DNA of 42,343 nt from a virus: positions 1 to 42,343 of the IMG/VR virus record IMGVR_UViG_3300017917_000554. One strand, written 5' to 3'. Positions within the stretch are counted from its first letter, which is position 1. Each line of letters opens with the position of its first letter. The position numbers and the translations under genes are program-made. Below, one piece after another: positions 37,116 to 42,343 of the stretch. The notes beneath the pieces are model-generated. The model made no database searches and was not told where the DNA came from. It was given only the letters and a program-made list of their open reading frames with translations.

Positions 37116-37310
37116 ATGTCAAACACAGTAGAACAATTAAAAGCAGCATTTGAAACATTCTTAGCAGAAGATGCAAAATTCACAGGCGGTAATTCCGCAG
37201 CAGGTACTCGTGCTCGTAAAGCACTAGCAGAAGCAGGCAAGTTGATCAAAGCTCGTCGTAACGAAATTACAGCAGAAAAGAACGCCCGCAAAGAAGCCAA
37301 GGCAGCGTAA
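37116..37310 (+). CDS. Histone H1-like (Hc1-type) DNA-binding protein
   Basis: A 64-residue protein, basic at its C-terminus. GGNSAAGTRARKALAEAGKL (residues about 25-44) closely matches the GNKAAGTRVRKAMQ-type motif of the chlamydial Hc1/histone H1-like family, which compacts DNA. It starts at ATG 37116 with AAAAGGAAT upstream. It ends two bases before the GTG of the next gene. It may help condense phage DNA or alter the host nucleoid. Confidence 0.75.
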   Translation: MSNTVEQLKAAFETFLAEDAKFTGGNSAAGTRARKALAEAGKLIKARRNEITAEKNARKEAKAA

Positions 37311-37311
37311 C

Positions 37312-37764
37312 GTGTCAACGTGCGATCCTAAAGATACTATCTTAGGTGGGCCATACGGTGCCGGACAGCCTTCATATACTATTAATGTTGGCTCCGGTGC
37401 AGGTGGCTTTGGAGGATCTGGTGTTGATACTATTACATTAGATCCCTCTTTATATGGCACTAGCATTACATCAGCATCAACTGTATCTTGGAATCAAGAT
37501 TACAGTAATTGGACTACTACCTCTAGCCCCGTTAACATAAGCACCGACGGCATTAGTATGCCAAAAGGTACTGATATTAAAATTGGTGATTTAAGTCTAG
37601 CAGATGCTATTAGTAAAATTGAAGAAAGACTAGGAATTTTACATCCTAACCCAGAGCTCGAAGAACGCTGGGATGAGCTAAAACAATTAAGAAACAGATA
37701 TCTAGAACTTGAAAAAGAACTTCTCGAAAAAGAGAAGATGTGGAAAATATTAAAGGAAAAATAA
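37312..37764 (+). CDS. Probable structural protein with Gly-rich start and coiled-coil end
   Basis: A 150-residue protein with GTG start. Residues 10-45 are rich in Gly and Ser (GAGQPSYTINVGSGAGG), 90-150 form a charged helix with heptad pattern (LKQLRNRYLELEKELLEKEK), and the join has LSLADAISKIEERLGILHP. I associate this C-terminal pattern with virion-associated proteins of marine T4-like phages, from memory only. It is in one unit with the Hc1-like protein and thyX, which starts directly at its end. Confidence 0.62.
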   Translation: MSTCDPKDTILGGPYGAGQPSYTINVGSGAGGFGGSGVDTITLDPSLYGTSITSASTVSWNQDYSNWTTTSSPVNISTDGISMPKGTDIKIGDLSLADAISKIEERLGILHPNPELEERWDELKQLRNRYLELEKELLEKEKMWKILKEK

Positions 37765-38436
37765 ATGGATGTTCGACTTATCTCCTACAGTCAACCAACA
37801 GAGGAATTTACAAATATGGGCATCTCAGATGCGCAGGAACTCATTGCGTATTGCGCCCGTGTCAGCAATCCCTCAAACCAACTTAACACTGAAACATCAG
37901 AAAAACTTATCAAGTACCTTGTCAAACACGCACACTGGAGCCCACTCGAAATGGTCTCAGCCTGTGTGGAAATTACAACTACTCGAGACATTGCCAGACA
38001 AATCCTCAGACATAGATCTTTTAGCTTTCAAGAATTTTCTCAGCGATACGCAGACCCTACTAAAGACCTTAACTTTGTCACAAGAGAAGCTAGACTCCAA
38101 GACGAAAAGAATCGCCAGAACAGCGTCGAAGTTGATGATCAAATGTTACAAAACGAATGGTATAGAGCTCAACAACGAGTCATCTATGCAGCCAAACGTG
38201 AATACGAATGGGCTATCGCTAATGGCATAGCTAAAGAACAGGCTCGCGCTGTATTGCCAGAAGGACTAATTGAAAGTCGCTTGTATATGAATGGTACATT
38301 GCGTAGTTGGATTCATTTTATTGAATTGCGTTCTGGTAACGGCACACAAAAAGAACACCAATTAATTGCGTTGGCCTGTGCTAAAGCTATCGCTGCAATC
38401 TTTCCAATGACTGAAAGTTTAACCGCAAAAGGATAA
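37765..38436 (+). CDS. thyX: Flavin-dependent thymidylate synthase ThyX
   Basis: A 223-residue protein with the ThyX signature RHRSFSFQEFSQRY (82-95) and RAVLPEGL further on (near 160-167). The enzyme makes dTMP from dUMP with FAD, NADPH and methylene-tetrahydrofolate. This is standard phage equipment for DNA synthesis. It starts directly after the previous stop with TAA/ATG touching and is followed by a small ORF two bases on. No ThyA is seen. Confidence 0.95.
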   Translation: MDVRLISYSQPTEEFTNMGISDAQELIAYCARVSNPSNQLNTETSEKLIKYLVKHAHWSPLEMVSACVEITTTRDIARQILRHRSFSFQEFSQRYADPTKDLNFVTREARLQDEKNRQNSVEVDDQMLQNEWYRAQQRVIYAAKREYEWAIANGIAKEQARAVLPEGLIESRLYMNGTLRSWIHFIELRSGNGTQKEHQLIALACAKAIAAIFPMTESLTAKG

Positions 38437-38438
38437 TT

Positions 38439-38597
38439 ATGAGTGCATCAGATATTTTAAAAGCAGCGTTAGAAAAGAAAAAAGCTGCTAATCAAAAACC
38501 AGGTAAGAAAAATGCCGGCGGTAGTGATAAGAGTATCGGCGGCAACCAAGTAACAACTAATAGACCAGCAAAGAAATCAGCAGGCCGTGGACGATAA
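38439..38597 (+). CDS. Small basic phage protein (52 aa)
   Basis: A 52-residue ORF starting at ATG 38439 behind AAAAGGATAA. Lys/Gly/Ser-rich, disordered in appearance (KKNAGGSDKSIGGNQ), with a GRGR tail. Overlaps the next gene by 11 bases. Function unknown; the basic, low-complexity content suggests nucleic-acid contact. Confidence 0.6.
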   Translation: MSASDILKAALEKKKAANQKPGKKNAGGSDKSIGGNQVTTNRPAKKSAGRGR

Positions 38598-38973
38598 TAA
38601 ATTAAAAAATTTCTGTGAAAACTATGAGGTCCGTGTACTTGACAATCAAAAACGCAGGGCACGGTACCACCCCCCACGATTCTTTACAGATCCAGAACGT
38701 GCCGATATCATACGCAAAGACGTTGTAGAGTACGAACACGAGCGAGTGTTTACTGTTGAGATTCCAGAAGGTAGACTTCGAGCATTAGTAGAATTAGAAC
38801 AGCGATTTTTCAAATGGCAGAATCACAGTCGCGGTGAAGTTGATATGTTTCAAACACTTATGGACAAAGAGCGTGAAGAAGCTTTCTATCGCAATTCAAA
38901 CAAAGCTGTCCAAAAAGCCTACGAGCAATATTCAATTATGCTCAATCTAGCAGGATACCAAAGAAAACTCTAA
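38587..38973 (+). CDS. Phage protein of unknown function (128 aa)
   Basis: A 128-residue protein with GTG start overlapping the previous gene. Mostly helical and charged, with FFTDPERADIIRKDVVEYE and a long C-terminal helix (DKEREEAFYRNSNKAVQKAYEQ). I recall nothing that fixes a function. Overlap and strand put it in the thyX unit. Confidence 0.72.
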   Translation: MDDNKLKNFCENYEVRVLDNQKRRARYHPPRFFTDPERADIIRKDVVEYEHERVFTVEIPEGRLRALVELEQRFFKWQNHSRGEVDMFQTLMDKEREEAFYRNSNKAVQKAYEQYSIMLNLAGYQRKL

Positions 38974-38990
38974 CACAGCTTAGTTTGGTA

Positions 38991-39019
38991 TTGACACTCT
39001 GTTAAATTCAATGTATAAT
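38991..39019 (+). promoter_or_regulatory. Sigma70 consensus promoter
   Basis: TTGACA (38991-38996), 17-base spacer, TATAAT (39014-39019), TG directly before the -10. It is 26 bases upstream of the ATG at 39046. Confidence 0.85.
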
Positions 39020-39045
39020 TAACTTACTTTACAAAAGGTACATCA

Positions 39046-39873
39046 ATGAGAGAATATTGGTCCTGTTCTAAATTTGCGGATTGGCTGCGAGGATCTCGTA
39101 AGCTATCTGCTGGTACTTCTAAAGAATGGTACGAATGGAAGAAGGCTTCTAAAGAATCAAACCCAATTCGTTACTGGTTGGCTGAAGAAGGCCTAGACTA
39201 TCTGGAAAACATTTGGCTTTATATTCCAAACCGTATCAATGATGTACGCTACTACATTAACAATCGTTGGGTACATCAAACCCACGGTATGTATGCCAGC
39301 AGTCTTGCAAAGGGTAAATGGCACGAATTTGATACTAGATTGCTTCATTCTATGTTTGATCAGCTTATAGACTTTGTTGAGATTGAACAGGCCTGGCATT
39401 ATGTTGTTTGGAACGACGAAGAACAGAAAAAATATAATGTTCCATACTGGCGCAAGCAATGGTGGACTCGTTGGTTTAGTGTATGGCGTTGTCCAGAAGC
39501 CGGCCTAGCTTATTTAGAATGGGCAAAAACTCTTACCAATGCAGAATTTTTAGAAGAAGATAAAAAACATCTAGCAGTTCCAACTGGACAGGCCGAAACT
39601 GCTACTGAACTTCTCAAATTATATCGTTGGTGGAAAGAAGAGCGACCAAAACGTCCCGACCCTTACGATGTTAGTGGCTGGAGTGCGTTGTGCGAAAAGC
39701 GTCGAGAAACACACAAAGAAGATGGATGGTTGTGGCAAGATCGTTCTGCCGCAGAAAAGAAAGAATCACGTAATGCTCTTAAAGTTATTTCTAAATTGGA
39801 AGAGCAGTATGAAAAAGAAGATGAAGCTATGATGATTCGTTTAATTAAAATTCGCAAAGGACTTTGGACCTAA
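39046..39873 (+). CDS. Phage protein of unknown function (275 aa)
   Basis: A 275-residue Trp-rich, mostly helical protein. Opening MREYWSCSKFADWLRG and middle NRINDVRYYINNRW are segments I associate with a protein conserved in T4-like phages of aquatic and enteric hosts, without known function. AAAAGGTAC is upstream of the ATG and a consensus promoter lies before it, so it begins a new transcription unit that runs to the window end. Confidence 0.82.
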   Translation: MREYWSCSKFADWLRGSRKLSAGTSKEWYEWKKASKESNPIRYWLAEEGLDYLENIWLYIPNRINDVRYYINNRWVHQTHGMYASSLAKGKWHEFDTRLLHSMFDQLIDFVEIEQAWHYVVWNDEEQKKYNVPYWRKQWWTRWFSVWRCPEAGLAYLEWAKTLTNAEFLEEDKKHLAVPTGQAETATELLKLYRWWKEERPKRPDPYDVSGWSALCEKRRETHKEDGWLWQDRSAAEKKESRNALKVISKLEEQYEKEDEAMMIRLIKIRKGLWT

Positions 39874-39874
39874 T

Positions 39875-40048
39875 ATGAAACCCAATACTGCCTTTAGACT
39901 GTGGGTACAACGAGTTTGGATGGAAAATGTTGAAGAACATTTGACATACGGTGAACAACCATATAAAATAAAAGAGTATTGGGATCGATATAAATTTTGG
40001 CTTAAACGAGAATTTAAGCACCAACAGGAAAAGAATGGATCAGAATAA
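39875..40048 (+). CDS. Small phage protein (57 aa)
   Basis: A 57-residue ORF starting one base after the preceding stop. Rich in Trp, Tyr, Lys and Glu. It overlaps the next gene by 14 bases. No domain is visible; coupling to both neighbours suggests it is real. Confidence 0.62.
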   Translation: MKPNTAFRLWVQRVWMENVEEHLTYGEQPYKIKEYWDRYKFWLKREFKHQQEKNGSE

Positions 40049-40262
40049 ACAAGACGAAATCTATAGCAAGTATATGGCGTTTCATAGTGTGATGCTAGAA
40101 GATTTCAAAGCAATGGAAATTGCCGCAGTATTAATTGTACAAGGTCTCAGTATCTATAGAACTGTTTTATCAGAAGAAGACTATCAAAAGATGGTTGATG
40201 AAATCTACGGAAGCAAAGACGATGTTTATATTTTTGAAGATAATGGACCCATTATAAAATGA
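40035..40262 (+). CDS. Small acidic phage protein (75 aa)
   Basis: A 75-residue acidic, helical protein, ATG 40035 preceded by AGGAAAAGA. Contains a hydrophobic helix AMEIAAVLIVQGLSIYR that could be an interaction surface. It overlaps the next gene by 4 bases (ATGA). Function unknown. Confidence 0.7.
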   Translation: MDQNKQDEIYSKYMAFHSVMLEDFKAMEIAAVLIVQGLSIYRTVLSEEDYQKMVDEIYGSKDDVYIFEDNGPIIK

Positions 40263-40732
40263 AAGCACAAACACCAGCAGAAGGTATTCTAAAAACTAAC
40301 GACTTTGGAGATTCAAAGTGGTATAAGATTGTCTGTGGTTGCGGTCAACCCGACCATTCCGTTGACTTTGAAGTAGAAGCAGATGTAACTGGTGTTAATG
40401 TTAATACCTATGTAACTGCTAAAACTGATTATTGGAATGAATCTATTAAGAAACGCTACGACATCAACGATCCATACCTACAAGAACTTGATTGGGCTAT
40501 TAAAGATATCTGGAATGGTTTAGTCACACGTTTAAAACTTACTTGGACTGTGTGGACTAAAGGTTATGTTCGTTGCGAAACTACCATTGCAATGAGTGAG
40601 CAACAGGCTCTTAACTATGCTGAAACGCTAAAGTCTGCTGTTAAGGATGTTGAAACGTTTAAAAATCAAAGTATTTCAAAAGTAAACAACAAGGCAACAA
40701 TTAAAGAGGCAAACGAAGGAGATTGTGTATAA
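40259..40732 (+). CDS. Phage protein with short Cys motif (157 aa)
   Basis: A 157-residue protein. IVCGCGQPDH (residues about 25-34) is a short Cys-x-Cys pair and His that could bind a metal. The rest has alternating strands (FEVEADVTGVNVN, LKLTWTVWTKGYVRCET) and a helical end. Starts at ATGA overlap and ends with TAATG coupling to the next gene. I recall similar proteins in T4-like genomes but no function. Confidence 0.72.
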   Translation: MKAQTPAEGILKTNDFGDSKWYKIVCGCGQPDHSVDFEVEADVTGVNVNTYVTAKTDYWNESIKKRYDINDPYLQELDWAIKDIWNGLVTRLKLTWTVWTKGYVRCETTIAMSEQQALNYAETLKSAVKDVETFKNQSISKVNNKATIKEANEGDCV

Positions 40733-41817
40733 TGGCAACTAACGAAGAAAAACAAGAACTTATTGAAATTCTTAAATTTACACCACGAACTTATAATATC
40801 TATATCGGCGGGTATGGTGGCGAAGCGTATGCTGGCAAAGTAGACAGAGCCATTTACGAATATTTCAAAGAACACAAAATTGACATTGAAGAATATGCCA
40901 ATGACTGGGATGATAAGTTTGGTGATGTGCCTAGTGAGATGCAACCTTTTAGCCCAGGCAGTCCTTATGATTGCGATGGTTTATTTCACGCATCGGGCGC
41001 AGAGCTTTCTAATCTAAATGAAATTCAAATTAATGATGAGAATGGCAACGAACATTGGACCTGTGCTGCTGGCCTTAATGAATTAGAGGATGCAGGTGTT
41101 ACTGTAGACGAATGGGGTGGTTATGACTTTGATGATCTACCCGAAGACACTATTGTACACTGGGGCGGTCAGGGAGAAAAAGGTACTTTCTTCGATGGCC
41201 AGATTGAATTAACACAACCATTTGATCCAAAGAAACTTACTATCAAATATGAAAACTGCGACGGTTGGTGGTTAATTAATAGCGTTGAATACGACGGTGA
41301 AGAAATTGACGGTTCAGGTGGTTACTCAACTACTGGCAAGTGGAACGAAAATAAATGGGTTCTTTGCAACGGTGAAGAAGTATATACTCCTGTTAGCCGC
41401 GAGGATAATGAGGACGAAGACGAGGATGATGAACCAGAAAGTGCTTGTACTAGTGAAGACTGGGATCCGGCAGAAGAACTTGATAAAATTATTGAAGAGC
41501 ATCTAGTAACTGATTGGTATCCTGTAGACGTTAAACCTGTACACAAAGGTACATACGAAGTCGATCTAGGAAAAACTGTAGCTTGGCCGTTTCCAAGAAT
41601 TGTTCGAGCAGAATGGACTGGTCGTACCTGGAAAGACGATGAAGGTAAGACTATTAAAGGTATTGAATCTTGGCGTGGCCTTGCAGAAGATCCTAATGCA
41701 ATTAAATTTGACTGCGAATGTGTGCAATGCGATTGGCGAGGTATGGTAGATGAATGTAATGATTGGGATGGTCAAATGTGCTGTCCCGAATGTGGTGAAC
41801 CCGTAGAATTTAAATGA
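40732..41817 (+). CDS. Phage protein with C-terminal zinc ribbon (361 aa)
   Basis: A 361-residue acidic protein. YIGGYGGEAYAGKVDR near the start is a glycine-rich motif; the middle is rich in Asp/Glu (NEDEDEDDEPES, about 223-240). The last 40 residues hold two Cys pairs, CVQC and CPEC with CC before, typical of a zinc ribbon. ATG 40732 is used rather than GTG 40723. Function unknown; the ribbon suggests DNA, RNA or protein contact. Confidence 0.75.
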   Translation: MATNEEKQELIEILKFTPRTYNIYIGGYGGEAYAGKVDRAIYEYFKEHKIDIEEYANDWDDKFGDVPSEMQPFSPGSPYDCDGLFHASGAELSNLNEIQINDENGNEHWTCAAGLNELEDAGVTVDEWGGYDFDDLPEDTIVHWGGQGEKGTFFDGQIELTQPFDPKKLTIKYENCDGWWLINSVEYDGEEIDGSGGYSTTGKWNENKWVLCNGEEVYTPVSREDNEDEDEDDEPESACTSEDWDPAEELDKIIEEHLVTDWYPVDVKPVHKGTYEVDLGKTVAWPFPRIVRAEWTGRTWKDDEGKTIKGIESWRGLAEDPNAIKFDCECVQCDWRGMVDECNDWDGQMCCPECGEPVEFK

Positions 41818-42343
41818 CCAAAGTAAGTAAAAGTCCCAAACGTTATACGTTTCAGGCCCAATCAACTTTAAAAAAGCTAGAAGAAAATCCCACTGATGAG
41901 TCTGCTATTTCTATGTTAAAAATGTATCAATCGTGGAAAGACGAAGCTGATGCAAAAACATTAGATGCTGAATGGCAGAAAAACAATCTCGAATACGAGC
42001 TACGCACCTGCGAATGGATTCTTACAAAAGTTCGTGAAAGTGACAAGTATGCTCAAAATCTTTATGCTGCAATGTGCAATATGCAGTTTCAAAAACTCGA
42101 TGTTTTACCAATTTTAAAAAATGACCTTTGGAGTTGTAGTTGGAGACACAGCGGCGGAATAATTGCCGATATGCGTCAGCAAGGAGATTACATCGATTGG
42201 TATTGTTCAGGTATTGGTGGCGGACTGGGTAACGGTGACGAAAATGGTGATCGTGGGTATGTTCCTGAAGGAACAGTTACTGAAGAAATCAAAATTGATT
42301 TAAATAAGCTAGGTTGGGTTCCAGTTGAATGGCCCGATGACAA
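41814..42343 (+). CDS. Phage protein of unknown function (3' end outside the window)
   Basis: The ORF starts with ATGA overlap at 41814 and is still open at the last base, giving at least 176 residues. The N-terminal half is helical and charged; the second half has WSCSWRHSGGIIADMR and a Gly/Asn-rich stretch (GIGGGLGNGDENGDRG) reminiscent of another small family of T4-like phage proteins. No name can be given. Confidence 0.72.
   Translation, partial: MTKVSKSPKRYTFQAQSTLKKLEENPTDESAISMLKMYQSWKDEADAKTLDAEWQKNNLEYELRTCEWILTKVRESDKYAQNLYAAMCNMQFQKLDVLPILKNDLWSCSWRHSGGIIADMRQQGDYIDWYCSGIGGGLGNGDENGDRGYVPEGTVTEEIKIDLNKLGWVPVEWPDD

Noticed and set aside
38492-38677. Minus-strand ORF opposite the thyX-downstream genes
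   Set aside because: Shadow of two overlapping small plus-strand genes with better start sites and codon pattern.

Overview
The window looks like part of a large tailed-phage genome (Caudoviricetes, probably a T4-like aquatic myovirus). It is AT-rich and tightly packed, with ATGA-type overlaps between many small genes. It carries a tail-fibre-like virion protein, flavin-dependent thymidylate synthase (thyX), a ClpP-type protease and an Hc1-like DNA-binding protein. It also has near-consensus sigma70 promoters, T4-late-promoter-like TAAATA boxes and a very large tRNA array. No rRNA, ribosomal protein, IS element or CRISPR array is visible. The host is not identifiable from the sequence.

Layout. 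(1) 1-4074: small phage genes, including five paralogues that share a 16-residue C-terminal motif, a DUF3307-like membrane protein and clpP. (2) 4077-7652: a metabolic block with a 2OG-Fe(II) oxygenase-like protein, a class-III PLP aminotransferase, an amidinotransferase/deiminase-fold enzyme and, on the other strand, a SpeD-like AdoMet decarboxylase with an extra C-terminal domain. (3) 7653-15277: the translation island. It holds 27 tRNA genes covering all 20 amino acids, with an initiator-type tRNA-Met, tRNA-Ile(GAT) and an odd tRNA-Ile(TAT). Interspersed are four structured non-coding RNA candidates, one tRNA-like element inside a 16-bp inverted repeat, an RNA polymerase omega homologue, one radical-SAM gene and one oxygenase gene. 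(4) 15286-17831: an oxygenase, a PTH2-like protein, a tyrosine-phosphatase-like protein and a metallophosphoesterase, ending in a strong terminator. (5) 17895-19058: the tail-fibre-like gene. (6) 19060-36903: an enzyme island with nine more radical-SAM genes, five 2OG-oxygenase-like genes, a fatty-acid desaturase, a sulfotransferase, a methyltransferase, a kinase-like protein and a two-domain protein of unknown role. (7) 36963-42343: an aberrant tRNA, an Hc1-like protein, thyX and phage genes of unknown function.

How the parts may work together. The tRNA island, omega subunit and PTH2-like protein point to viral support of transcription and translation. The enzyme island is the most striking system. 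In total the window has ten radical-SAM proteins and eight oxygenase-like proteins, in short divergent or convergent units whose first genes start just downstream of TAAATA boxes. The same kind of box precedes the tail-fibre gene, so I infer late expression. The substrate is unknown. Modification of a peptide, virion protein, surface glycan or lipid are all open. One radical-SAM protein resembles the Tes/MJ0619 type, and a desaturase is present, which makes lipid a serious option for part of the island.
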